A program made the position numbers and the translations under genes. Below, piece after piece: positions 1 through 8,304 of a stretch of DNA of 64,000 nt (within the stretch, counting starts at the first letter, position 1; the number at the start of each line of letters is the position of its first letter). Below the pieces are notes generated by a model. That model was not told the DNA's origin. It was given only the letters and a program-made list of their open reading frames with translations, and ran no database searches. The stretch is from CAVQEG01 sp963711465. GTDB taxonomy: Bacteria; Bacteroidota; Ignavibacteria; OLB7. The stretch lies in assembly GCA_963711465.1 (NCBI GenBank), contig CAVQEG010000001.1, positions 1,488,001-1,552,000 on the forward strand, read 5' to 3'.

Positions 1-108
1 GCCCGCGGAGGGGAACATCAGCAGCGCCGGACCGTAGTGTCCATAGATCGCCACCTCCATGTCCTTCTGCAGACTCGGACTGTACCAGGAATCGATCGAA
101 CGTTGCAT
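1..108 (-). CDS. Putative esterase (alpha/beta hydrolase), N-terminal fragment
   Basis: Only the first 36 codons lie in the window; the gene runs off the left edge. The start is the ATG at 108. The peptide has the pattern W-Y-S-P-S-L-x-K-D-M-E followed by Y-G-H-Y-G-P and a hydrophobic strand ending F-P-S-A. This resembles the N-terminus of bacterial putative esterases of the esterase D type (usual pattern YSP-LGRDME...VYGH-G...LVFPTS). No catalytic residue is visible in this fragment, so the family call rests on this pattern alone. It lies downstream of the BON lipoprotein gene on the same strand, behind a strong hairpin, and is probably transcribed separately. Confidence 0.55.
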   Translation of the reverse strand, partial: MQRSIDSWYSPSLQKDMEVAIYGHYGPALLMFPSAG

Positions 109-135
109 GGGATTCTCCCCGGAGAATTGTGTACA

Positions 136-180
136 CGCGCGCCGCCCGGTTCGCGTGTGTGTGGAACCGGGCGGCGCGCG
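136..180 (-). terminator. Strong hairpin after the BON lipoprotein gene
   Basis: A perfect 17-bp GC-rich inverted repeat (136-152 with 164-180) encloses an 11-nt GT-rich loop. It sits just past the stop of the minus-strand BON gene and upstream of the esterase start. There is no T-tract, so it may be a terminator or a processing/stability hairpin. Confidence 0.55.
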
Positions 181-198
181 ATAATAACGAACTCGGGG

Positions 199-606
199 TC
201 AATCCTGATGGAGCGGGTGGCTGATGGCATCCGGCGGCGGGTTCATCGTATCGACCATCCCCCGCCGGTCGGCGGGATTCAGATCGCCAACACCGACGAG
301 CACCTCGTTGTCCACCTGAGCGACGCCGTCGATGGCGCTGACGACGGCAGCGGCCTTCTGCTTCAGAGAGTCACTCGACACCGTACCGGTGAGCACGAGG
401 CCCTTCTCGGTGATGTCCGCCGAAACTCTCTCGAGACCGTCGACGCCGTGGAGCGTCGAATCGATCTGCCCGAGACTCACATCGACGCCCTCGGGCGTCG
501 CCTGGTCGGCTGCCGTGCGCTCGCCGTTGTCGCTGCACGCGGCGAGCCCGAAGCCAATCGAGAGGACCAGTACGAACGCCATCAGTCGCCTGGCCGGATT
601 TCGCAT
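199..606 (-). CDS. BON-domain lipoprotein
   Basis: This is a 135-residue exported lipoprotein. The chosen ATG at 606 gives a basic start (M-R-N-P-A-R-R), a hydrophobic stretch and the lipobox L-A-A-C; a longer reading upstream to 681 would bury the signal peptide. Residues about 45-110 form one BON (OsmY/nodulation) domain: predicted helix, strand V-S-A-D-I-T-E-K-G-L-V-L-T-G-T-V, then a helix with A-A-A-V-V-S-A-I-D-G-V-A and a V-D-N-E strand. BON domains usually bind membranes or ligands in the periplasm, so an envelope-stability role is plausible but inferred. The gene sits 101 bp downstream of rsmI on the same strand. Confidence 0.75.
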   Translation of the reverse strand: MRNPARRLMAFVLVLSIGFGLAACSDNGERTAADQATPEGVDVSLGQIDSTLHGVDGLERVSADITEKGLVLTGTVSSDSLKQKAAAVVSAIDGVAQVDNEVLVGVGDLNPADRRGMVDTMNPPPDAISHPLHQD

Positions 607-707
607 CGTCGCCTCGCTGCATTGTTGGCTGAATTCAGAATTCCACTCAATGCGACGCAACGCGGTCAACATACATGCCACCGGGCCTGCGGCGAGCGGC
701 GCGCCGA

Positions 708-1409
708 TCAGTTCCCCGACCCCTCGATGACGACGACGAACTCACCGCGGACCGCCGCCCGTGACTCGAGTTCGTGCGCCGCGCGCGCCGCCGTATCGCG
801 AATGAATTCTTCATGGAGCTTCGTCAGCTCCCGCGCAACGACCACCCGGCGCTCGGCGCCGAAGTGCTCGACGATTTCACCAAGCAGCTTCACGATCCGG
901 TGGGGCGATTCGTAGAGGACGACCGTCCGCGGTTCCTCGGCAAGCCGGCGCAGCATCGTCTGGCGACCCTTCTTGTGCGGCAGGAATCCTTCGAACACGA
1001 ACGCGTCGGTTGGAAACCCGCTGCCGACGATGGCCGTGACGAACGCAGTCGGACCGGGCAGGGGCTCGACGCGAATTCCTTCCCCAATCGCTGCGCTGAT
1101 CAGCCGTGTGCCCGGATCACTGATTCCCGGCGTCCCGGCATCGCTCGCGAGCGCCACGTCCGCCCCGCCACGGAGGATCGCGAGCACTTCACCGATTCTG
1201 CCCGATTCGTTTCTGGCGAACAGACTGATCAGGCGGGGCTTTTCAATCTCCAGGTGCGTCAGCAACCGACCGGTGACACGGGTATCCTCGCACGCAATCA
1301 CCGGCGCTTCGCGCAGCACGCGGATGGCGCGGACGGTGATGTCCTCCAGATTCCCGATGGGCGTGGGAACGATGAAGAGCGTACCCGTGTGCTCGGCAGC
1401 CGTGTTCAT
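708..1409 (-). CDS. rsmI: 16S rRNA (cytidine-1402-2'-O)-methyltransferase RsmI
   Basis: The protein has 233 residues, against roughly 280 for most family members because the C-terminal tail is short. RsmI methylates the ribose 2'-O of C1402 in 16S rRNA using S-adenosylmethionine. Visible signatures of the tetrapyrrole-methylase fold are L-F-I-V-P-T-P-I-G-N-L-E-D near the start, C-E-D-T-R, the SAM loop S-D-A-G-T-P-G-I-S-D-P-G, the P-L-P-G-P-T-A motif and Y-E-S-P-H-R. The ATG at 1409 overlaps the tadA stop by 4 nt (ATGA), so the two RNA-modification genes are probably translationally coupled. Confidence 0.95.
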   Translation of the reverse strand: MNTAAEHTGTLFIVPTPIGNLEDITVRAIRVLREAPVIACEDTRVTGRLLTHLEIEKPRLISLFARNESGRIGEVLAILRGGADVALASDAGTPGISDPGTRLISAAIGEGIRVEPLPGPTAFVTAIVGSGFPTDAFVFEGFLPHKKGRQTMLRRLAEEPRTVVLYESPHRIVKLLGEIVEHFGAERRVVVARELTKLHEEFIRDTAARAAHELESRAAVRGEFVVVIEGSGN

Positions 1410-1921
1410 CGGCCCTCACCCGGCACGTCGGTTGCCCGGTTGTCACCTGTGGCCGGAGCCCCTGTCGAGGAATCACGTCGGCGCTGAAAGTACTCCCGCA
1501 TCAGTTCGGCGCACTCGACGTCGAGCACGCCGCCATAGGTCTCGCTCATGTGGTTGAGCCGTCGATCGGTGGTGATCGAGTAGAGCGTGCCGGCAGCGCC
1601 CGCCTTGGCGTCGTAGGCACCGAAGATCAGCCGCGGGATACGGGCGTTGACGATCGCCCCCGCGCACATCGGACACGGTTCGAGCGTGACGTAGAGCGTG
1701 CAGTCCTCCAGCCACTTGGAACCAAGGGCTTCGGCGGCAGCGGTAATGGCGATCATCTCGGCGTGGGCCGTCGGGTCGTGCAGCAGTTCCACCTGATTGT
1801 GGCCACGGCCGATCACGCGATCGTTATGGACGACCACCGCACCGACCGGCACTTCGTCCTCCCGCAGCGCGCTGTGCGCTTCCCGCAGTGCCTGAGACAT
1901 GAAGCGTTCGTGGTACGTCAT
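1406..1921 (-). CDS. tadA: tRNA adenosine(34) deaminase TadA
   Basis: A 171-residue CMP/dCMP-type deaminase that converts A34 to inosine in tRNA-Arg. The zinc site is complete: H-A-E-M with the catalytic Glu, and P-C-P-M-C. The RNA-binding part carries G-A-Y-D-A-K-A-G-A-A-G-T-L, typical of TadA and unlike free-base deaminases. The ATG at 1921 was chosen because the family N-terminus (Y-H-E-R-F-M-S-Q-A-L-R-E-A) begins right after it; the longer frame to 2218 runs into the divergent gene. The C-terminal 20 residues are polar and poorly conserved. Its stop overlaps the rsmI start. Confidence 0.95.
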   Translation of the reverse strand: MTYHERFMSQALREAHSALREDEVPVGAVVVHNDRVIGRGHNQVELLHDPTAHAEMIAITAAAEALGSKWLEDCTLYVTLEPCPMCAGAIVNARIPRLIFGAYDAKAGAAGTLYSITTDRRLNHMSETYGGVLDVECAELMREYFQRRRDSSTGAPATGDNRATDVPGEGR

Positions 1922-2000
1922 TGCATCGGATTTCGCGTGTATGGGCCGTGCACCGACCGGTGCGTTCGAATCCCCGCACGCGTCGTCGTAACTTGCATTC

Positions 2001-2882
2001 ATGCATCGCCGGTACTTCCATTCCTTTCCTGCTCTGCTGCTTGCAGCAACCATCTGCGCGTCGTGCACATCCTCACGCGAGGGCGAGTCGGCCGGCCAGC
2101 GGGCATCGAAGCTACGCGTTCCCGTGGAATCGCTCGACAGTGTCCTCGACGCCGTGGATCCGCATGTGCTGATCGGTCCCACGCCGCAGTTGCCGAACCC
2201 CGTGTGGACCTTCAGCATGGTCGCCAGTACCGTCGGCGCCGCGAACAGTCCCCAGATGCGCGCACTGCACTCGATCCGTCGCGTGGTGTTCGAAATCCGC
2301 GACGACGACAGCGCGCTGGTCGATTCGCTGGCGACGACGGACGTGGTCTTCTCAGGCGTTCAGAACCAGGGCGGCTCGGCGTCGATCACCGCATCGGCGC
2401 ATGTGAAGTGGCCGGGCGATCCCGGAGAACGCTGGACGCTGACCATGTTGATGTATTCACCCTCCGGTGAGGTCGCACGGCGCGTGCCGTTCGGACTCGA
2501 TCGCAGCGGCTCGGGTTCGATGTCGATGCATGTCGATGTCCGACGCACCGCCGGCGGAGCGCAATTCACGATCGATGCACAGAGAATCGGCCGAGCTCCG
2601 GACGGAGAGTACCTCGAGGGCTCTGACCCGGTGGTGGTGGAGATTCAGTCCGGCATCGGTGAATCTCTCTGGTCATCCGGATTCGGACTCGACCGTCAGA
2701 ACCATGGCGTCGTGCAGCCGCATGACGCCGGTTCGGAAAAGCAGTTCGTCGTCTACTGGGATGGCCGCAACGATATCACGGGTCTGCCACTGGCACCTGG
2801 AACCTATCGGCTCGTCGTGACGATCCCCGCGCATCCTGAGCACTACGTGCTGCGCGAGGATTTCTACTGGACGGGCCAGTGA
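2001..2882 (+). CDS. Exported lipoprotein with C-terminal FlgD/BsuPI-like beta domain
   Basis: A 293-residue protein with a signal peptide ending in the lipobox I-C-A-S-C (Cys22). The central part is beta-rich and not assigned to a family. The last 40 residues contain V-Y-W-D-G-R-N-D followed by P-L-A-P-G-T-Y-R-L-V-V. This is the W-D-G-x-D...G-x-Y signature of FlgD-type Ig-like or BsuPI modules in secreted FCB proteins. It is divergent from tadA with 79 bp between, and ribD follows 50 bp downstream on the same strand. The function is unknown; a surface or periplasmic location is inferred from the lipobox. Confidence 0.7.
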   Translation: MHRRYFHSFPALLLAATICASCTSSREGESAGQRASKLRVPVESLDSVLDAVDPHVLIGPTPQLPNPVWTFSMVASTVGAANSPQMRALHSIRRVVFEIRDDDSALVDSLATTDVVFSGVQNQGGSASITASAHVKWPGDPGERWTLTMLMYSPSGEVARRVPFGLDRSGSGSMSMHVDVRRTAGGAQFTIDAQRIGRAPDGEYLEGSDPVVVEIQSGIGESLWSSGFGLDRQNHGVVQPHDAGSEKQFVVYWDGRNDITGLPLAPGTYRLVVTIPAHPEHYVLREDFYWTGQ

Positions 2883-2932
2883 ATATCGGCGAGCAGCATC
2901 GCCCCACACACTGACTACCGAGGTACGAACGG

Positions 2933-4111
2933 GTGGAACAGCATTCCAGCGACCAGGAGCACTCGACCGAAGCGGTGCACGACGCCGCAGCGACGGTCGA
3001 TTCGGAGGAATTCGACCGAGCGATGATGCGCCGCGCTCTCGAGCTGGCGCGACGTGGCAGCGGTTTCGTCAGTCCGAATCCGATGGTCGGTGCCATCATC
3101 ACCGGATCTGATCGCACGATCATCGCCGAGGCATGGCATGAGCGATTCGGAGGACCTCACGCCGAGGCCAACGCCCTGCGCGAGGTCGCCGGCCGACCGC
3201 TGCACGACGCCACCATGTACGTCACGCTCGAGCCATGCAACCACCACGGTAAGACGCCGCCGTGCACCGACGCGCTCGTCGCGTCGGGAATCCGGCGGGT
3301 GGTGATCGGTTCGCGCGACCCGAATCCAGTTGTCCGCGGACGGGGGGTCAAGCGGCTGCGCGAAGCCGGAATCGAGGTCGTCGTCGGTGTGCTCGAGCAG
3401 GAGGCCGTACGTCTCAATGAGTCGTATATCCACTTCATTACCACCGGCAAGCCATTCGTGACCGTCAAGATGGCGCAGACGCTCGACGGGTTCATCGCCC
3501 TTCCTGACGGCGAATCACAGTGGATAACCGGAGAACTGGCCCGGGAGCGGGTGCACCAGCTTCGCGCGGCCAACGACGCGATCATCATCGGTTCCCGGAC
3601 CGCACTGCACGATGACCCGTCGCTGACCGTGAGGTTCGGAATCAAGGGACGCAATCCACGTCGCGTGATCTTCGACGAAACCCTCTCGCTACCCGGTACC
3701 CTCAAGGTGTTCTCCGACGAACATCGGGAGCTGACGCATGTGTTCACCACCGCGCCGCGTGCCGATTCGCCGACGGCAGTCGCACTGCGCGAGCACGGCG
3801 TCACCGTCCATGGCGTCGGAACGACGGCGGAGGGAATGCTGCAGCTCGATGAGATCTTCACCACGCTGGGAGAACTCGGCGTCGCGTCGGTACTGGTCGA
3901 GGGCGGTTCGTCGGTCGCGGGCTCGATCGTCGGCGGCGGCCACGCGCACAAGATCATGCTCTTCATCGCTCCGAAACTCTTCGGCGAAGGCATCAAGGGA
4001 TTTCTGGGACCGAAGGCGAAGTCCGTTGAGGAAGCACACCGCGTGGACATCTACCGCGCCGAAATGGTCGGCGAGGACGTGCTGCTCACGGCGTACTGGC
4101 ACAGGTCTTGA
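2933..4111 (+). CDS. ribD: Bifunctional riboflavin biosynthesis protein RibD
   Basis: A 392-residue fusion of diaminohydroxyphosphoribosylaminopyrimidine deaminase and 5-amino-6-(5-phosphoribosylamino)uracil reductase, the second and third steps of riboflavin synthesis. The N-terminal deaminase (about 28-160) has the zinc motif H-A-E-A-N-A and P-C-N-H-H-G-K-T-P-P-C. The reductase follows (about 170-390), with K-M-A-Q-T-L-D-G and the typical V-E-G-G-S strand. The start is GTG at 2933, with about 25 polar residues before the conserved domain, so a later start is possible. The partner riboflavin synthase gene is about 50 kb away at 53885, so the pathway genes are scattered. Confidence 0.95.
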   Translation: MEQHSSDQEHSTEAVHDAAATVDSEEFDRAMMRRALELARRGSGFVSPNPMVGAIITGSDRTIIAEAWHERFGGPHAEANALREVAGRPLHDATMYVTLEPCNHHGKTPPCTDALVASGIRRVVIGSRDPNPVVRGRGVKRLREAGIEVVVGVLEQEAVRLNESYIHFITTGKPFVTVKMAQTLDGFIALPDGESQWITGELARERVHQLRAANDAIIIGSRTALHDDPSLTVRFGIKGRNPRRVIFDETLSLPGTLKVFSDEHRELTHVFTTAPRADSPTAVALREHGVTVHGVGTTAEGMLQLDEIFTTLGELGVASVLVEGGSSVAGSIVGGGHAHKIMLFIAPKLFGEGIKGFLGPKAKSVEEAHRVDIYRAEMVGEDVLLTAYWHRS

Positions 4112-4179
4112 CCGATTCAGGACAGCGGGCATGACCTGCATCCGAAGTCACCAGAACCACAGCCAGCAGAGCCGATACG

Positions 4180-5007
4180 ATGAGGAATTCCACTCACGAC
4201 CGCGATCTGACGCCGCTGCTCCGTCAGTGCGACAACGACGAACTCAGCGACATCGTCGACATCATCCTCTCATCACCGCGGGAGACGCTGTCGCTCAGCC
4301 CCGCCTACCGCCGGCACCGGGGAGACCACCATGCCTATCTCGATGAAATCGTGAACGAGATCTCGTCACTCGGCGGCAATTCGATCGCCAATCGCGTCAG
4401 GGGTCGCGGAGTGCTCTACGAACAGATGGTGCGCGACGTCGCACGGCTGCTTGGCGTCAGCGTGTATCCGACCCACGGTGCAATGGATTCCTCAGCAGAC
4501 GCCGACGCCGCCAGCCGGCGAATTCGTGAGCGACTCTCCACCGAGCGCATCGAGGAACTCATCATCATGCGGTTGCTCGCGCTGGCCCGGAATCACATGG
4601 ACGAAACCGACCGTCTCGCGCTCGCCGGTCTTCTTGAACTGACCGACGGCGCCGACGGCTCGGAGCATCGCGCAGAGTATCTGAGTGAGCGTCTGGCAAC
4701 CACGGCGACGTCGCTCGACGGTCACCGTCTGCGAAGGGCCATCGATGCCGCGAGTGTTCGAGCGAGTCGCCGTGCCACATCCGGTTCCCTGTTCCGCACC
4801 GCCGTCGTCATGGTCGCAGCCCGTGCATTGGGTCGACTCTTCAGCGTGGGCGCCGCAGCGGGCCAGTCGATCGTCGAAGCTCTCGAACCGGCTCGATCGC
4901 TCGAGGCACGACTGATCGCGCGCATCGGACTGCTCCGACATAAGCATGCACAGATGTATCGCGACATGCGGGAGCCGTCGCTCGACCGTAGCTGGGCAGC
5001 AGGTTGA
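4180..5007 (+). CDS. YaaW/UPF0174 (DUF3944) family protein
   Basis: A 275-residue cytosolic protein. It opens with D-L-T-P-L-L-R-Q-C-D-N-D-E-L, matching the short DUF3944 motif. The central G-G-N-S-I-A-N-R-V-R-G-R-G-V-L-Y...D-V-A-R-L-L-G-V closely resembles the G-G-D-S-I-A-N-K...L-Y-R-x-I-L-L-D-V stretch of E. coli YaaW. The C-terminal half is alanine- and arginine-rich and helical. The biochemical role of this family is not established. The gene lies 68 bp after ribD on the same strand and converges on the next gene, from which only 44 bp separate it. Confidence 0.7.
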   Translation: MRNSTHDRDLTPLLRQCDNDELSDIVDIILSSPRETLSLSPAYRRHRGDHHAYLDEIVNEISSLGGNSIANRVRGRGVLYEQMVRDVARLLGVSVYPTHGAMDSSADADAASRRIRERLSTERIEELIIMRLLALARNHMDETDRLALAGLLELTDGADGSEHRAEYLSERLATTATSLDGHRLRRAIDAASVRASRRATSGSLFRTAVVMVAARALGRLFSVGAAAGQSIVEALEPARSLEARLIARIGLLRHKHAQMYRDMREPSLDRSWAAG

Positions 5008-5051
5008 GCAGCGGCAGCTCGCACCGCTGCCAGGCGTCCTTCACCACGCGT

Positions 5052-6434
5052 CTACCAGACCCAGACAAACGACACGACAGGTGCCAGCGGAACGTTCGTG
5101 ATCTCTCCGGAGAGCAGACCCGTTCCACGGATGCTCGTACCGTTGTCGGCCGACACGTCGATGACGAATCCGAAATCGAGGGCGTGATGTTCACCGAACC
5201 ACCGAGCGGTCAGCATGACCGGCAGAATTCCCGAGGATTCGATCGCGTAGGTCTCGGCGGCGAGCTTCCATCCCCGCGCGATCGTCACATCGCCGCCGAC
5301 GGCGAACGCCGCAGCGTTACGATCGAATGCTCCTCCCTCCACGGTCACGTGGTGTTTCCAGGAATACCCGATACCCGCTGTCAGTCGATTGCGACGGTCT
5401 CCGTAGCTCACCACCAGATACGGCGCCGCAACGCTGATGTCGGACTCACTGGTCGATGAGATGGCTGCCTGGAATCCGACGGTGGCCAGCAGATCGCCTG
5501 CGCTGAGGACGTTATACTTCACTCCGAGCGTTGCCAGACGGAGCCGACTGATGGCATCGGGCACGAATGCGCCCCCACCGAGCAGCATCAGTCGATCCGT
5601 CACCCCATATCCCGCCAGCCAACCCGCGAGATCGTAGTTCGCCACGAAACCCCTGCCGTGCGCGAGCGTTTCACCCGTCGGCATTGCAATCGTCCGGAAC
5701 GTCGTAGGATCGACCACGGGAGGCAGCGCCGGAGCCGCCGGACGCTCGGTGAGGATCGGGCTGGGTGGGGAAACGACCTCCGGCAGCCCCTCGACCGTCA
5801 CCGGCTTGTCGATGGTGTATTCGCTGAGCCCTCCGTTCGGATAGGTCCGGTGGACGTAGAGCCGGACGAACGCCTCGCGCCGCCCCAGCGACTGCGGATG
5901 AAAGCAGATCCGATACGGCAACGGGTGGCGGGCGTCAGCAACCCATGGACGCTCCGTCGTCAGCACGACCGTCGAGACGTCGGGGTTGGTCGTGACGATC
6001 GAGTCGATGACATGTCGCGACGTCGTCGACACCGCCGCCTGAATGCAGGTGTCTTCTCCCAGATGAACGCGGCCGAGATTCTCGTGAACGATCGTCCAGT
6101 TCTCCGCACGCATCCACTTGGTATCGAAGTCGCCGTTGCAGTCATACACGACCAGCTGCAGACGTTCCTCCGTGGTGGGGTCGTCGATCCAGACCGTGAC
6201 GTCGACACGGGTGGGACATCCGTCGAAGGACGGGATTTCCACACGCGTATGGGCAGTGGCGTCGAATCGAATCTGATCGATTCCGTGCGGATTGGTGATC
6301 GTGACGACGTTTCGACCCGGATAGAGATCCTCGGCCGGGTAGTAATCGGTCGCCGAACCCTGTGCCAGCAGCGGTGCCGAAGCGCAGAGAGCAATCAGGA
6401 GGACCACCGGTATCAGATCGCTGGTTCGAATCAT
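5052..6434 (-). CDS. Exported protein with probable C-terminal beta-barrel
   Basis: A 460-residue protein of unknown function. The ATG at 6434 gives a clean signal peptide (M-I-R-T-S-D-L, hydrophobic core, A-P-L-L-A-Q); an upstream ATG at 6476 would add 14 residues. Residues about 25-200 are beta-rich with four cysteines in contexts such as F-D-G-C-P and Y-D-C-N-G-D. A proline-rich linker (P-S-P-I-L-T...P-A-A-P-A-L-P-P) follows. The last 200 residues alternate polar and hydrophobic strands and end in V-S-F-V-W-V-W, which looks like an outer-membrane barrel. It is divergent from the CPBP protease gene, and the two start regions nearly touch. Confidence 0.6.
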   Translation of the reverse strand: MIRTSDLIPVVLLIALCASAPLLAQGSATDYYPAEDLYPGRNVVTITNPHGIDQIRFDATAHTRVEIPSFDGCPTRVDVTVWIDDPTTEERLQLVVYDCNGDFDTKWMRAENWTIVHENLGRVHLGEDTCIQAAVSTTSRHVIDSIVTTNPDVSTVVLTTERPWVADARHPLPYRICFHPQSLGRREAFVRLYVHRTYPNGGLSEYTIDKPVTVEGLPEVVSPPSPILTERPAAPALPPVVDPTTFRTIAMPTGETLAHGRGFVANYDLAGWLAGYGVTDRLMLLGGGAFVPDAISRLRLATLGVKYNVLSAGDLLATVGFQAAISSTSESDISVAAPYLVVSYGDRRNRLTAGIGYSWKHHVTVEGGAFDRNAAAFAVGGDVTIARGWKLAAETYAIESSGILPVMLTARWFGEHHALDFGFVIDVSADNGTSIRGTGLLSGEITNVPLAPVVSFVWVW

Positions 6435-6481
6435 ATTGAGCAGTTGGAATTGAGGTCGTCGCACCGGATACGACATACGAC

Positions 6482-7333
6482 ATGAACATTCTGCACGGAC
6501 GAAGAACGACGGATCACGACGAAGATGGCACGAACCGGGACGACGGATCGAATCCCGCCGCGTCGCGGGCGCGACCGACGATCGAACGGTACATAAACGC
6601 CGGAGCTGCGATCGGTTACAGCAACGAATACCTGCGGCTGTCGACGACGCTCACCTACAGCTATCTCTTTGTCCTTCCCCTGCTCGTCGTCTACGAGGGC
6701 GGGCTGATGCTCCTCAGCTCGGGTCCCGGACCGACGGTGCGGATCGGCGCCGACGTTCTGATCAAGCAGGTGCTCGGACTGGTCGGACTCCACGGGACGC
6801 TGATGTTCAGCGGCCTGGTGGTCGTGATCGGAGCCGGAATCTTCCTCTACGAACGGCGCCACGATGTTCCGCTGAAACCGCGGTACTTCGCCCTCATGGC
6901 GCTCGAGAGCTTCGTCTACGCGATCGTCGTCGGATCGGTGATCGGCATCCTCGTGGGTGGACTCTTCGGTTCGCTGCGTGTTCCACTCAACACCGGTGCA
7001 AACGCGGGTGTGGCCGAGGGCTTCATTCTGTCGCTGGGTGCTGGGCTGTACGAAGAACTGTTGTTCCGTCTGATTCTGGTGAGCGCGCTCTCGCTCCTGC
7101 TTCGGGCGCTGCCGCTCGGCAACGGCAGTCGCTACGCCGCCGCTGCGATCGTCGGCGCCCTGATCTTCAGTGCCGCACACTACGTGGGCGACTTCGCCTA
7201 CGCGTTCACCCTCTCCAGCTTCGTCTTCCGCTTCCTCATGGGACTGGTCCTCAACGCACTGTTCATCACTCGCGGGTTCGGAGTCGCTGCGATGACCCAT
7301 GCGATGTACGACGTCATCGTGACCGTGTTCTAG
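6482..7333 (+). CDS. CPBP-family intramembrane glutamic endopeptidase
   Basis: A 283-residue integral membrane protein with about 7 hydrophobic segments. The CPBP (Abi/CAAX protease) signatures are present: Y-E-E-L-L-F-R (Glu191, Glu192, Arg196), A-A-H-Y with His233, and a last motif with His273 and Asp277 (T-H-A-M-Y-D). The first 45 residues are polar and probably cytosolic. Known members cleave prenylated or membrane substrates, or process peptides; the substrate here cannot be told. A weak stem-loop follows the stop. Confidence 0.85.
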   Translation: MNILHGRRTTDHDEDGTNRDDGSNPAASRARPTIERYINAGAAIGYSNEYLRLSTTLTYSYLFVLPLLVVYEGGLMLLSSGPGPTVRIGADVLIKQVLGLVGLHGTLMFSGLVVVIGAGIFLYERRHDVPLKPRYFALMALESFVYAIVVGSVIGILVGGLFGSLRVPLNTGANAGVAEGFILSLGAGLYEELLFRLILVSALSLLLRALPLGNGSRYAAAAIVGALIFSAAHYVGDFAYAFTLSSFVFRFLMGLVLNALFITRGFGVAAMTHAMYDVIVTVF

Positions 7334-7344
7334 CCGGCGACTCT

Positions 7345-7365
7345 GAACGAATTTTTCATTCGTTC
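7345..7365 (+). terminator. Weak stem-loop after the CPBP gene
   Basis: A 7-bp stem (GAACGAA with TTCGTTC) encloses a T-rich 7-nt loop, 12 nt after the stop codon. It is A/T-rich and low in stability, so termination is probably partial. Confidence 0.4.
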
Positions 7366-7376
7366 TTCACAAACCG

Positions 7377-7407
7377 TTGGAAAACGGAGGACCGTTAAAT
7401 ACTTTCG
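7377..7407 (+). promoter_or_regulatory. Predicted -33/-7 promoter for the 75-residue ORF
   Basis: TTGG (7377-7380), 19 nt, then TACTTTCG (7400-7407) resembles the Bacteroidota housekeeping promoter TTTG-N19-TAnnTTTG. The expected transcript start is near 7414, exactly where the first AGGTCCA repeat begins. The same TTGG-N19 arrangement precedes the TonB-domain gene (34140-34170). Confidence 0.5.
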
Positions 7408-7413
7408 CACCAC

Positions 7414-7449
7414 AGGTCCAGAGGTCCAATCGCAGTCTGACGAGGTCCA
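7414..7449 (+). repeat. AGGTCCA repeats in the leader
   Basis: There are three direct copies of AGGTCCA at 7414, 7422 and 7443. The first two are phased by 8 nt; the third overlaps the Shine-Dalgarno position (GAGGTCCAGC-ATG). They could be operator half-sites or an RNA motif, since the predicted transcript starts at the first copy. Confidence 0.5.
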
Positions 7450-7451
7450 GC

Positions 7452-7679
7452 ATGCAACCACTCTCTCCGGGACAGCGCTACGCGATCCTGCGACGGGCGA
7501 TGAGCCCGTACATCGACGGGGGCTACACAGTGATGTGGAAGTCATACAACGCCGCCTGCCTGATCCGCTCCATTCGGCCACAGGCCGAGCCGTACTCGCT
7601 CGACACGGAGCCGGCGACGTGGGCGGAGGAGGTACTCTGCGTTGCGGTCGATCGCTTCGGCAACGTGGCGACCGAATAG
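7452..7679 (+). CDS. Small unknown protein (75 aa)
   Basis: A predicted 75-residue cytosolic protein of no recognised family, with two Cys, four Tyr and two Trp. The ATG at 7452 is chosen because it follows GAGGT by 6 nt and a promoter-like element lies 45 nt upstream. The longer frame from 7377 would start inside the predicted promoter. No signal peptide or membrane segment is visible. Its neighbours are the CPBP protease and, after a long non-coding stretch, the DUF4402 pair. Its leader shares the AGGTCCA motif with the first DUF4402 gene. Confidence 0.5.
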   Translation: MQPLSPGQRYAILRRAMSPYIDGGYTVMWKSYNAACLIRSIRPQAEPYSLDTEPATWAEEVLCVAVDRFGNVATE

Positions 7680-8304
7680 CTGATCGAACATCCCGCACGA
7701 CGCCATCCCTGCCGGCGCGTGCGGAGCGCATCGGGCGCGGTGGTCGAGTGATCGTCCCCGCGCCCGTCGCATTCATGGAATTTCATCTTCCGTTCATTTT
7801 CTTCTTGCAAACCGGACGGTCGCGAACGTATGTTTGTCCGCCGTTCGACACGAGACCGCACGCAGATCCCGGAACCGACCAGCCGGCAGCGGTCCAAGAA
7901 CATCGGACAGGCAGTCTTCCCATTCGGTTGACAAACGTGCCAGTCGCGGCAGTATCGCCCGGCAGCACGACAGAAGCGGAAGCTTCGATTGGCGGTCCAG
8001 ACAGTTGCCAACGACTTCCTACGGTCCACGGGTCCAGCCACAAGCCTCCACCTGTGCACTACCAGATCAACCCGACACCCATGCGCATCGTGCAGTAGCA
8101 CCTGCACGAAATCGGACGTGACCGAGCGTCATCGTTCCGCTTGATACGCATCTCCTACCGTAACCCGGTGATCCGCGGGCATCGCATGGATCATCGACGC
8201 TACGTCAAGAGATAGATGCGCTTCGCCGCAGCGTGGCATCCCACGCCATGGTCGCGACGGAGCAAGGGCAACATCCAACTCAATCACTTGCAGAGGTCCA
8301 ACGC
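7680..8304 (+). other. 625-bp non-coding region / long leader with GGTCCA motifs
   Basis: No reading frame here looks like a gene; those present have shadow-type composition. The region holds a promoter-like element at 7805-7836 and five same-strand GGTCCA copies (7891, 7994, 8023, 8031, 8295), two of them phased by 8 nt. The last copy is part of the ribosome-binding region of the DUF4402 gene. If the promoter is real, the transcript carries a leader of about 460 nt or a separate small RNA. Confidence 0.45.
7805..7836 (+). promoter_or_regulatory. Predicted -33/-7 promoter upstream of the DUF4402 genes
   Basis: TTGC (7805-7808), a 20-nt spacer and TATGTTTG (7829-7836) give an exact match to the TAnnTTTG -7 consensus. 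The layout is the same as at the tRNA-Val promoter in this window (TTGC-N20-TACTTTAG). It lies about 460 nt before the next start codon. Confidence 0.5.

Noticed and set aside
7523..8107. 194-codon minus-strand frame over the 7.7-8.1 kb gap
   Set aside because: It crosses the opposite-strand small ORF and the predicted promoter and has irregular, Cys/Trp/Arg-rich content.
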